From Xestospongia bergquistia (lineage: Eukaryota > Porifera > Demospongiae > Haplosclerida > Petrosiidae), in the NCBI GenBank assembly GCA_963965975.1, contig OZ014411.1, positions 7,627,501 through 7,691,500 of the forward strand: 64,000 bases of DNA. Reading direction: 5' to 3'. Below the pieces are notes generated by a model that was not told the DNA's origin, did not search any database, and saw nothing but the letters and a program-made list of their open reading frames with translations. Below are positions 28,001 through 40,453 of the stretch, piece after piece. The position numbers and the translations under genes are program-made. Each line of letters starts with the position of its first letter. Within the stretch, counting starts at the first letter, position 1.

Positions 28001-31000
28001 TTTTTTCTCTTATTAATTATATCTTCATTTCAGTTGTCATGTCATGAAACCAAAAATGAAGGTGTTTTAGTTCATTTTGTTAAACCAAACATCACAATGG
28101 ATATTCGTTCTTTTTGTTCCAAGGTATATATTTTATATTTTTGATTACTTTACATTAGTGATACCTTCACTCTGCATGCATGCTTTTTGTAGATGAGTTA
28201 TGCTGAACATAAAAAAGAATGTGATTTATTAATATGCTGAACATAAAAAAGAATGTGATTTATTAATTGCTCATCTTAAACTTTACAGTCGACTTTGCAA
28301 GGTATGATTATGTAAATTAGCTACAACAATTTCACTACCTATATAGGGAGTGAATAAAGAGTCTATTGAATTAATCAAGAAAAAATTGTCCTTCAAACAA
28401 ATTCTAACTGTGTTGGAAGATGACACCATTCATCCATCGATACAGTCAGCATATTTGGAAGTTGTTACATCTGTGTATATTGACAAATCTGTTCAAAACA
28501 GTCACAGACACATTGATAACATATCACACTGTCATGTAAGTTGAAATATTTTGGCTAAGAAATATCTATTAACAAATAAAAAGCTGAGTTTATGTTTATT
28601 TTCTCATTATAGTTATGGGATAACCTGCTCTTTCCCATTTTTTTAAATAACACAAGATGTACTATTGTTATTGATCAGGTCAAAGAAGATGACATTGTTA
28701 ATTTTCGTGAAGTTATTGAAGGCATGATTCAGAAATACAAGGTAATATAATAGATGAACACTATATTTTTACATTTTACATTTGCATTTTTTACAATTTT
28801 ATTTTTTGCAATAAAGTGTAATCAAAAGGTAGAAGCACAGGGTTCTCATGATAATGAATTATTATATGAAGTGTTGGGTGTACTGGAACCTATAGTGGCA
28901 TATGGATATTGTTGGAATGTGCAGGAACATTGGCTTAATGATCTTGTTAACATTTTAAAAGATAAAAACAAGAGTAAATATTGATTTTTAGTAATTCAAT
29001 ATTTTTTATAATTTACCTAGAGTATGAAAAGCAAGTAAAAATAAGGTACATGTGATTAATAATCAACAGATTATTATTAATATGATATCTTGTCTAGAGT
29101 TGTTAAGTTGTTGCATCTTTTCTTTAAGCAATTATTGTTCTTAGCTCTGGAAGTAAGTTATAATAAAATACATTAATTTTTTATATAATCATCATTATGA
29201 AGAGGTTTTTGATTGAGTTCAGGAAGTGCTATGATAACACAAAGCCTAAGCCTGATGTATTACTTCAAGATAAGACATTATCAGCTGAGTAAGAATAATA
29301 ATAATTATAATAATATATCATGAAACGGAGTAATGAAAAATATGAGTGTGTATATAAGGAACTAATAAAATGCAGAGTTTCATAGAAGTACAGAAGAAAA
29401 GAATTAGCAGGAAATATAACCTTATGTCTTAAAAGATTTATGCAAGATTTTAATACATAGAGCTCAACCATAGACTTGTTTTGCTGGAGATGAGAAAAGA
29501 GGATAGGAGTTTTGGACTGTATGTAAACACAAGTATATTTGATAATTTGAGAATTAATTTTAAAAGCATGGAGATGCCAAACTTAATGTCAAATCAGTGA
29601 AATGAGAATTTGTCATCAAGTTTTAAGACTTAGTTTGTTAAAAATGAAGCATATGAGTAATTTCATGTATTTGCAATTGTTAGTTAATAATGGTTGAAAT
29701 CTCAATCTTTAACTATTATAATTGAATTTTTAGCTAATATAATAGATTTAACTGTGTTTACATAATAGTGACCTTCATAGATATGTAGAAAGTTTATTCA
29801 TTGTAGAGACCTTTCAGAATCAATAAAATTCTAATTGTTTATGAATAGATTCATTTTCATTATTTAACTTTTAATCAAAAATGTCAGAATAAGGATTAGA
29901 TATGAAAACAATATAGAGATACTTAAAAGCCATAATTAGTAATTATAACACATTTAATATGTTATTTGTGCTGTATGTTACCATATATGTACCAAAATAT
30001 CATTCTAGTGTTAAAAATGGGAAGTTGTGAACATATTTGTCTGCTTAAATAATCTGGCATTTGTAAAAAGTTTTATTTAGGCTTCATTTAGCAAATAAAC
30101 TAAATTAGGAAATCTTATCTTATAATATAATATTTTTTGTTGACAAAACAACACTTTTATGGATAGTTTAGCAATGGCCTATTTGACAAATGTTTATACT
30201 AATTTGATTTATTAAAATAACTAATTATTTTTTTATTTTTTTGTAGGAATGTGCATGAAGCAAGACAATCTCTTCAGAAATGTTTCTCATTAACACAATA
30301 TTCTTGCTTCAATATTGATCATAAAGATGGTGAAAATCTTGTTATAGTGTTATTAGATTTAATGAAAAGTTATGGCAATGAATTGATGATATTCTGTGCT
30401 ATGCTATTATTTGATATACATCAGGTGAATTATTTAAAAGAATAATTTGAATTGCTATTTTTGTTACAGAAAGAATATGTTCTATTAGAACAAGTTCAGA
30501 GATATTGTTATATTTGTGATAATGCAAACATTATCAATAAGGAAATGATGGCAGAAGGATCTTTTGAAGAAAATTCTAGTTTAAAACTATTACTTCAAAG
30601 CACAATTACTCAAAGTGGTATATTTCATTGCTGTTATTATTATTACATGTTACATTTGAATATATTATAGCTACAGTAACAGAATAAATTAATTTATTTT
30701 TTATCTATAATAGAGATCAAAGCTATTCAACAAAAACTTCAAAGTCTACTTGATAACTTCTGTAGTGATTCTGATACACATGTCAATTCATCTTCACAAA
30801 ATGTAGCCTTTTCTTCTGGTATGTCAAAATTATTTTACAATGAATTACAATTTCCTTGTATTAATTTATTACATTTGACTACAATATTTACAACATGGAT
30901 AAATCCATCTGTCATTAAAACTAATATGTCTCTTTGTAGGTATATTTTCAATTTTGATGACCTTTATTTGCAAAAATGAATATCCAGATCTTCTCAATGA

Positions 31001-34000
31001 AGAACCTTTAGAAATAGAAGAGATACATGAATCATCAGGGACAGAAGACGATGACTGTCCAAACATGGAGAATCTAATTAAAATAGTTTGCAAAACACTA
31101 CAGATGATGGCTCGTGAAAATTATAAGGTGAATTAGTAGCACATGTAAATTTAACTTTTATAATATTGTATTAACAGAGTATGGATTTAACTATAATATC
31201 TATTATTATCATTATGTTTTTAAAAAGCATTTATTTATATATAAGGTGAAGGAAGCTATTTTTGAAAATTTCATCAACTTGTTGAAAGTCAAAACAGCTG
31301 TCAGCTCTGTAGCAGATCTACTAACTGAGGTAACTATAACAAGGAATAAACAATGATATATTCTTACTGTTTACTGTGTAGGTATTCACAAACAATGAAG
31401 ATCTAAGCCGTAGGTTAACTGAGGACAACATTTATCAAATATATATACTTGCCCAAAATGGTAACTTGTCCTATTATACAACATTGGAGACTATAATGAA
31501 GGTAGAGTGTTCAATTACTATGGTGATTTGAATTTTTAATTTATCACTTAGCCCAAAAGTAACTCTCTTTTGAAAAATATCCAGGAATTTATAACTATTT
31601 TGTTTTATGAGTCACAAAATGAATATAAAAAAATGGCAACAAATAACAGAAATGAAGATTTCAACATTCTTAAACAAGTAAGATCAACAACGTATAAAGA
31701 AAACTGTCATATAATAATCAAATAGTTAAATACAAATGCCACAGATCAAGGTTTCAAATTTCTTTGCATCTCTAATTTGCTTGGAACTTGTTGTGAGGAA
31801 CAGGGTAGGCTCGCTGAAGATTTGTGTCGAGAAATTTTCACAATAAATGATCTCTTGAAGTTAGTAATCAGCATATTTGCTGTTTTTTAATATTTTAAAT
31901 TTTTGGATAGCACATAAATTGTGATTTTATGTACATGTATGTCCTATTGCATTGTTTGTAACTGGGAGACAAAAAATAAAATTAACCTTCACGATTACAT
32001 TTACTGCTAAAAAACCTGACTTTTTAAATTATTTAATAAGAATTTCTCTTTAGTTACCATAAAAAAAATTTTCATGGAATTTAATTTAATTTGTCACAAT
32101 TTTTGTTATGTAAACATTTTGTTATTCACAGAATAATTTGCGATGAGACAATTAACTTAAGAGTTAGAGTTCCTTTTGCTCATTTGCTTGCAGAAGTTTA
32201 TATCTCAACTGAGAGGCCTAGTCATGACTCAACTTGTCAACTTTTGTCAGACATGTAAGATATGTTGAGAATTTTTTTTTAATTATAATCTTAATTATTA
32301 CTTTTAAGTTGGATAACTCATCAATAATGCAATTATGATATCATGACTATTATGTAATGATTTATTCTATAAACATTCATAGAAAATTTTGGAACCATAT
32401 CAAAGAGTGTGTGAAAATGATCAATACCATTAAGGAGTTTGTAAGCGATAATACTGACTTTGTCAGAAAAGAATTTGAGAAACTCTTCATTTTACGTCTT
32501 GTAAGTGCTATATTTTTAGATTTTTGTAACATTATTCCTATGACAATTTAAAATCCATGCATATTTTTTCTTCTTAATTTTATTTTCCATATTATACTAA
32601 TAGGATTGGTCTAAAGTACTGAATGAAGGAGAACATCCTGATATTACATCTATGCTTATTTACTTAGTCCAGGGTCTAATACCATTGATCATTACTTTGA
32701 CTAGAAATGTAGTTAGTGATCAAGTCGGTAAAGAGAAAATGGATAATATTAAGAATCTTCAAATAGCTACAACGGTTAGAATTATGAATATAGTTAAGCA
32801 ATATGAGCATAACTTTTTGTATAATAATTACAGACTCTCATTACTGATCATTATAAGTGCTTTTTGACTGGTCAAGTACAAATAGACTTTTGGAAATCAT
32901 TCCTTGATAGTATTGATGAAGTGCACACTACGTCTGTTGCCTGGGAGTATTTTATTGCTAAAATTAATAAAAGAGAAGCTGATTTAAGTCATTTACTGCA
33001 AAACTTTGCCAAAAACTACATCAAAGCCTATGAATGGAAAAGTAATGATGAGTTCATCAGTGATAAAAACGCAGGTATCTATCATTTGCTTACAACATTA
33101 AATCATAGTGTTCAAATAATATATTGTGTATAATAATACTAATTCTTATTATATATCATGAAAATTATATTTCATGTCGTCAGATTTGGTTGTTGCTACC
33201 AGCTTACTACCAAAAGGACAACACTTTAAGAAATTGATCTTGACTATTAAAGAAAAGTCACAAACAGATAGTATTGTGGAAATCCTATGGTAAAAATAAT
33301 TATGATAATTATTTAAGTGTTCAAAATTTTAAAGTTTTCTACACAACATATCTTGGCTTGAATTAAGCAATGCACATAGGGACAGATTAATAGTGACAGT
33401 ATTGCAAGTCCTGTTTGCAGAATTGTACTATGAAATTGACAGTACAGATTGGAAAATGTATGTATTGGTCTAATAGAGTTTTTAAGTTGATTTTGTTATT
33501 CAATACTAGTGTGTGTGAGCAAACAATGAAACCTCCTAACGATCATATGGTGGAGTCAGGCTATCATGCAAAGGTGCAGACTGTGAATAATAATATTATC
33601 ATTTCATTTCTTTGCTTCATCTTCAGGCTATTTTGCATCTTTCACATTCAAATGATAAAATTGCACTGCATGTTATAGCTTATTTATATATGCTAGTTTA
33701 TAATGGCAAAAGGTCTGCTCAGGACAAGATTTTTGAATATCTTAAAGAAGAACCAACATTGTTGATAAGATTATGTAAGTTACTCACAATTTCTACATCA
33801 GCTTTAACAAAGGATGTTGAGTGAGTTTTTTAATTAGATTGAATTAAATTGCTATGTCTTGTTAGATACTATGAAGGGTTTGTATCAGAGAGAAGGAAGT
33901 CAAAATCTGCAATATTGGTAAGTACAAATTTGCTTTTCTTTTCAATATTAGCATATATATACATAGTAATATTTTTATTTCATTTTGTCTAGTTTATGAA

Positions 34001-36060
34001 AATTTGGAAAATTTTTTGTCCAAATTTTTATGCTCTGTATAAAGTACGAAAATAGTTGCTAGGAATATTATTCAATTATGAAATAATTACAGTTACAGCA
34101 TACTAATCTCTCTACTGTTCATTTCCTTCTTGCATGATTGCACTTCTCCAACAACTGCCTGGAATGTAACTTTGTATATGATAACCCTGAATGTACCCGC
34201 TATGTCACCTCATGCCTCACAGACTGAGGTGTATACATACTACATTTTAATTATTTACTAAATAAAAAATCTCACAAATTTTTTTTACTATGTACAAAAG
34301 TACTTACATGAAAAAAATTATGAATTATTTGAGATGCTAAAATTCTTACTTTACAGTATATTTTTTTGCTATATATCTGCAGCAAGGCCAACCAAAGCTA
34401 CACATTGGAGAAAAGGATGATATTGATGGACTTACCACTTCTCCTTCCCAACATTTTGTTTTATTATCTCTTGGCCAGTTGGTAACAATATACACAATGA
34501 ATGACAGATGATTGTTAATCCAACTATTAGGAACCAGATAAAGATATTGCTATTCAGAGAATTAGTGTTATATTTAAACTAGTAGCTGCATTATGTGATG
34601 GTCAACACAGGAACATGCAAAATGTCCTCAGATGTCATGAACAAGCATCAGTAAGTCTGTCACTGCTATACATGCATCACAATAGATACACTCAGTAAAA
34701 TGTAAATATATATATAATTTTATATGCATAAAGATATCAAAGTGAACAAGATACAATTATTTTACAGCAAATTAATGTTGTTAGAGAAGTAACAATGATT
34801 GTACAGACTTTAGCAGAAAATTTCAGTTCAAGAACTGTACCTCCTATAACAAAAGGAATTCAAGTAAGTACTGAAATGGTCCAGTATAGGTTTTAATATT
34901 TTGCTTCATGAAGGCTCTTATAGAGGTGTGTGCTGGAAATTATGAAAACCAGGTCACAACACTAAATAATCAAGTCATCTACTTTGTCAATGATGTGCTC
35001 AAATTTAATGATAACTGTGATCAATGTGATGTGCTCGAAGTTAAGCATAACTGTGATCAATGTGGTGATGTAAGTCTAGTGGTTGAATGTAAAGTGCTGG
35101 TTAACTGTCATGGATGCTAAATGTGCCTGGAAGTTCTAAGTCTCAATATTATAATTGTTTTAGGTTATGTTTTATGTATATATATATATATATATATATA
35201 ATTATATATATATATATATACATGTATATAGAGAAATCTACTTTTCATTACATTGTTGTATGTGACTATAAGTGTATATACTTACATATACTCACATTGC
35301 TAAGTTTATTTATACATTGCTACCACATCTCAACCTCCAATCACCTAGTTTAGCACTTCTGTTTTCTTTTAAAGCATTATTTGTTATATATACCTATATT
35401 ACAAATTACAATGACATCAATAATTTTAATGTTATAGATTATCCGAATGAAATGTAAAGCTATTGAACTGTTAGAAGTGCTTCTTGAAGAAACAAGTGAA
35501 CAACATGAACAGATTTATGAAATGGTTTCCAGGGATCTTCATGAGACTCAACTTGACATAATAACAAAAAAGCTATATGAACATGTAAGACATAGTGTAA
35601 TACAATTAGTAACACATCATATATAATAATAATAATCATAGCTTTGACTAACTTAAACAATATATTTTTTATTTTTACTATAACACCTGGTAAGAGATAC
35701 TTCTTAGCTTTACTGTATTTTCAAATGACATTTCTACACTTGAGAAAATTATAGCCTAAGGTTTACAATAATAATGTTAATGATAGTTAGTATTTACTTC
35801 ATATAATAATTCTTATTGTAGTATTACAGTAAAGAGGACACTCAAAATGACAATGATTTTGTTGCCTTTTGCAAGCGTTCAATGTTTAGAGGTTTCCATA
35901 TTCTTAAGAAAATCAACAAGGATGAATATGGTATGTTTTATGATTATTTTGTGCATAAACAATATGTTTTATTAATGTTTATATATAATGACATTCTACC
36001 AGTTTATCATACAAAGAATATTGAAAGGGAAACACACAGCATTGAAATACGTTATGTGAG
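25014..36060 (+). CDS. IP3R/RyR-family channel, middle exons (MIR, RIH, RIH-associated)
   Basis: Exons: 25014-25098, 25162-25228, 25472-25582, 25690-25787, 25828-25905, 26031-26109, 26155-26186, 26741-26797, 26842-26913, 26981-27100, 27150-27332, 27385-27440, 27549-27624, 27792-27861, 27930-27964, 28034-28123, 28193-28301, 28347-28535, 28613-28741, about 28817-28973, 29145-29152, 29218-29288, 30247-30424, 30470-30617, 30714-30818, 30940-31127, 31246-31329, 31382-31501, 31552-31677, 31726-31859, 32132-32254, 32383-32500, 32604-32792, 32834-33074, 33184-33289, 33380-33457, 33510-33573, 33627-33820, 33866-33917, 33993-34043, 34383-34481, 34531-34650, 34768-34863, 34914-35069, 35438-35584, 35822-35930, 36003-36060. 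MIR strands (GGSVVRIHNTKFNRF; KYLTVKKNG; GSEVRIVHSDENHDHKYLS) and RIH helices follow the IP3R order; exon 34531 matches the RIH-associated block (ALCDGQHRNMQNVLRC). The basic RTTGR loop of the IP3 pocket is replaced by an unrelated Lys-rich loop. Exon 28193-28301 carries a frame-breaking duplication, and the last exon is cut by a transposon. Confidence 0.85.
28199..28266 (+). repeat. 34 bp exact tandem duplication inside a coding exon
   Basis: Copies at 28199-28232 and 28233-28266 are identical and begin TATGCTGAACAT. With one copy the exon (28193-28301) is 75 coding bases and in phase, reading AEHKKECDLLIAHLKLYSRL. With two copies the frame meets TGA after ECDLLIC. No alternative splice acceptor that would skip one copy is obvious. 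Confidence 0.9.
34992..35063 (+). repeat. In-frame 36 bp tandem duplication (12 residues)
   Basis: Units 34992-35027 and 35028-35063 encode DVLKFNDNCDQC and DVLEVKHNCDQC. The copies have diverged at several bases but keep the frame and both CDQC motifs, so this is an older, tolerated duplication in the RIH-associated region. Confidence 0.85.
35174..35222. repeat. (TA)n microsatellite in intron
   Basis: A TA run with one ATTATA interruption, between exons ending at 35069 and starting at 35438. Confidence 0.9.
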
Positions 36061-36520
36061 TATGGCATTCCAAACTGGACAAAATTATGTTGACAAAAAC
36101 ACCATTACCTAGACAACATCGCCATGCTCGTTGACAAAAACACCATTACCTAGACAACATCGCCATGCTCAAACAGACAAAAACACCATTACCTAGACAA
36201 CATCGCCATGCTCAAACAGTGCTTCATTCATGTCAGTTAACTAGTACTGTTGTTCACTGTCTGATCAATATACAACATCTATATGCTCAACTTGAACACA
36301 GTGCTATCGTCATTGTGTGATCGTGGTGGATCCACAGACAAGATCATCATGCTCAACAATACTATCATTCATCGTTCTCAACAGCAGACAAAATCGTCAT
36401 GCTCAAACAAAATCGTAATGGTCAAACGCCCCGCCCAACGGAACTGACGTTACCTGTCGTCATATGTTTTGTTAATAAGATTAATTATTATTAATTATTA
36501 AATTGCTAGCAATCTATTTA
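36061..36520 (+). repeat. Left terminal inverted repeat, about 460 bp
   Basis: Contains three tandem copies of a 41-43 bp unit (core GACAAAAACACCATTACCTA) followed by diverged relatives of the motif, then a GC-richer block (GCCCCGCCCAACGGAACTGA) and an AT-rich inner edge. It pairs with 42129-42631. Confidence 0.92.
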
Positions 36521-37381
36521 ATGCGTATTAACACATTGTTGTAATACTTCAGATAAAAGAGAATCTTGTTTAGTTGATAACTTTGATAGTGCCTAAGGGA
36601 GTAGCATGCTTTCTTTTTAAGTGAATTTACAATTGTTATGCCAACATGTAATCATGAGGTTTACTACTTTGATGACGACGAAGGCCTAAGCTCTGATCAT
36701 GAGATCTTGAGTCAGAAACAAATTTAGAAGTCATTTTTATTGTGCAATGTATAGCCAATAAAGACTACTAAAGGGTCATAAATAAATCTGAAAGGGGAAG
36801 GAAGAATTTGCTTTGGGAAATTTGGTGTGAAGATAATGAAAGAAGATTGGAATAATGATCAGATATCAGTGGACTAGAATGCTCAGATGATATGATAAAG
36901 CCAGTGATTAGTGTTATTAGAAGATAACTCTATAAGTCTAAGATGTTTTTGTCTTTGTGGATGGATTTCTCAAAAATGGTTTCCATTTAAAACAAATTTA
37001 GGCAGATACCATCTTTCATGACAATCATCTCTTGTGTACACAGAGCCCACCCAACTGTTTTACTGAATAAGAACCTACAGAAGCCGAAGGCGGACATCTA
37101 ATTCTATTTTGTAATTTCATATTCTATTTTGAAATTTTCCAAAAATATTCCAATTCCAATTCTTTTTCTTATCCTTTGATGGATTATTTAACAATTCAAA
37201 TTGAGCTCAATGAAGTGAAGTGAGCACAGTGAGTACACATGAAAACAAATCTATTATTTATAATATATAAAACAGTACTAAAGATTATTATAAACTATTT
37301 ACTTTACACAGATATTATATACCTCTAGTTTAAATATCAAACACTTCACTTATGTATAATAATTATAGAATAATGTAATAC

Positions 37382-37387
<6 letters not shown>

Positions 37388-37418
<31 letters not shown>

Positions 37419-37420
37419 TG
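37388..37420. repeat. (TA)n microsatellite in the transposon
   Basis: A TA run of about 33 bases in the interior of the element. Confidence 0.85.
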
Positions 37421-37675
37421 TTTAATTTGCATGGCTAATTTACCCATATAACCATATGGGTAAATCAATCAACACATATGTATATATATACATTTAAGTG
37501 TTAATTTGTTTCTATCTCTGTCAACTCAGTTGATCACTTCAATAACTGCATAGCATGTAATTACCAGACACAGTTCTAATTATCAGTAATGTGAACTAGT
37601 GTAAAAGTAAATTTAAACACATTATTCATTTAATTCAACATATTATACTATAACATTGTGTGATAATCCTTTAAT

Positions 37676-38119
37676 CTAATACTGTGCATATTCATAATCT
37701 GATATATCACTGGTGACACCTCTTATCAATTGCAAGAACACTTTTCTTCTACTATATGATGGACTGGTCTGCAGTTGAGGATCTGGTATAGCTTTTTTCT
37801 GAAAAACGATTAAGATCAAATGATAATCTACTCTAAATAATTACCAAACCTTTCTGTTAATATACACAGCCGTTCCTGATATCAATATTATTATAACAGT
37901 AGTTAGTAAAAACAGAATGATAAGTATACAACCAAGAGTTACTATAACTGTCAATAAAATAATAGTATTGTCCTCTGCTAATGGTTGAGTTGGAATTGAA
38001 TTTCCAACTTCTGTAAAAAAACTCACTCTTAACAGTTGTTTATGAGGAAGATTACCTGTACCTACTACTAGTGATAGGATCAGCACTACTAATAAAGGTT
38101 GCAGTATATGAAACAAGAT
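37676..38119 (-). CDS. FN3-end, TM helix and tyrosine tail fragment (receptor-like cargo)
   Basis: Three minus-strand exons join in phase: 38119-38056, 38027-37850 and 37798-37676. They read as the C-terminal strands of a fibronectin-III-like domain (LVSYTATFISS, RYRVSFFTEVGNS), a strongly hydrophobic TM segment, a juxtamembrane INRKKK and a short tail ending DYEYAQY before TAG. The intron between the first two exons is only 28 bases, which is unusually short and makes that join less certain. No start or upstream FN3 part was found, so this is the 3' end of a receptor gene carried within the transposon, or an older local gene remnant. Function is unknown. Confidence 0.55.
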
Positions 38120-38129
38120 CTATAACTGT

Positions 38130-40450
38130 TGAGAAAGTTGTTGTGATGATTATTATCAAATCAAGAAATGGTCAGTCAAAGGAAATGGAAAAGGAGATGA
38201 GGTCCTTACATTTGATGTCATCAAAAGAGGTAAAGAGACAGAAGGGGTAACAAAATGTGAGGAGAAAGATAATGATGATGACAAGATAGCAAAAAGCAAG
38301 AGATATGAAGGTACTGGAGAGGATGACAGACAATTGTTCTAAAAGATAAAACAGTTATATAATAATAATGATAAATTATTGACAACTACTGGTTGAATAT
38401 ATTAATTTGCATCATTACGGATCAATTCATGGTTCTCTGATCGTTTGAAATATTTAATACAGGACTACTACTGATAAATGACAGGAGAGAGATGATTTGG
38501 TCTAGATTATATATACACATGTTAATACAATAGTTTTTCTTTTTTGTAACATATACAGCATGCTAAAGATAATGAATTGTCATTTTGATTCCAAACAATA
38601 TTTTTTGCAGACAGACAGACAGACCAATTGCTTAACCCTCCTTGCAATGTGGGACAATAATTTTATAATTGTAGATTTTATTGATTGTAACTACTGTTTG
38701 TTTAAGAAATGTATATTATTCAAGAGATAAAGAGCTCATGTTGACTGTATCTAGCTAGTAATGTGATACTTAATTCTTTATCAGTAGAACAATAGGAGCC
38801 AATATATTAACATATATATATAAGTTTCATAGTAAAATTGTTAGACTTTGGCTAACAGCAACTACAACTAATATGAATTAATATACTGGTACTAATTCTA
38901 TACAGACATCATTGAAAAAGGTTTGCTTACTGAGTAAGATGACCATTGGATGCCAAAATGAGGAATGTGTAATTGTTACAGAATTGACAAAGGCTTAGTA
39001 CTTGCATAAACAGAATAAATGATTTTAAGCACTTTTAAACCACTTTAAAGTACTTTCATATATGTGTCTAAACTTGAAGTGTGTCAGTGTCTATGATTCA
39101 GTTGTCAATTATAGAATTATATATTGTAGATATAACAATGAAATCAGCTGGGAATACTTTGTTAAGAAGAGGTGTTCATTATCATTAACTGTTAAACACT
39201 TTGAATAACTTATGTTCATTACATGTAACAAACATTTATAACATATTTCACAGTTGAGTAGTAGTAAAATAAATATAAATATGTCACTGATACATTTTGC
39301 ATAGAAAATGCTTAAGTTATTTCTAAAGTACTTTCTCCCATATATCTGATTACAAGTATATATAGATTAATGAAATCAGTTGATAGTTGGCATATACTAT
39401 ATCTTGATAGCCAACAGTTCAGTTCAAATAAACAATCAAAAACATACTTCAAATTAATGGACAACGTATATACTGTTTTATATGATGGTTAAGCCATAAC
39501 TTCTGAACCATAACACCAATGTATAGGCATAAAAATCACTATACCTAACCATATAAATTTTTGTAAGGATTATAATTATTTGTTGGAGTAACTGTCAGTT
39601 TACTGATCCACCCCCTCTCTCTACAAAACTAACAATTATGTTTTTTTTTACTGAAAACATGTACAGTTACTACTCAGATCATATCATATTGACATAATAT
39701 AATGAGGTAGCTAATGAGTCATATATTATTACAATGAGTTAAAACAGACTTTTTATATCACTTAAAAAGATACCATATATCAATGATGATTAAAAGATGT
39801 TGACTAATAGCAAAAATGGTTTTATACTAACATAATTACCTGATCACTAAGATAAAGAAATAATAATATCATAAATAAATAATTAATTGTATTGTGAAAC
39901 CCAGACCTCCTGACAAAATGTGAAATGTCCAGTCAGCACATCCTAATTATAAAATGTAAAATCATTATGTAAATCCCTAAATAATTTTTTTAAGCAAGAA
40001 ATTATTTTGATCACTTTAATTTCTGCCTTTTTGTACAACACGAGTGTATGGTCCAAAATCTGACAATTTATTGATTATATCAGTCTGGTACACTACTTTT
40101 TCCTATTATTGATAATTATTGATAATAATTACCAAAATTGAAAAGTAAGATAAGTAGCTTAGGCAACAAAAACGCTTTGAACTAATCAGAGCTATGAATA
40201 GACCATTGTAGTAACTTAGTTTGTAAATAACAGGCACAATAATAGCTCAGGGCAGTGTAGAGCTAAAAAGAAAATCGAATAGACCACATGGGCTATTGTT
40301 TGAGGCTATACACTAAGTGATACTTTCAGTTGATGAACCATTACTGTCTGTCATTATCTGTTTGCACTACAACTACCAACATTTGGTTTAAAAAGTAATG
40401 TTGCTCTCTATATATACAACCACAACTAGGTTGATTATATTAACTATACA
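38130..40450. other. Transposon interior without recognised gene
   Basis: A charged plus-strand reading frame (about 38143-38343, ending GEDDRQLF) overlaps the upstream side of the receptor fragment, but it has no start and no known family. The rest is AT-rich with no coding signal recognised. Confidence 0.35.
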
Positions 40451-40453
40451 TAC

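Noticed and set aside
29265-29471. Minus-strand 68-codon frame within the channel gene
   Set aside because: It lies across an exon edge and a long intron of the plus-strand gene, and shows only AT-rich low-complexity residues.
36066-36240. Short regularly spaced repeats as a CRISPR array
   Set aside because: The repeats are part of a transposon terminal inverted repeat, the spacers are not unique, and the host is an animal.
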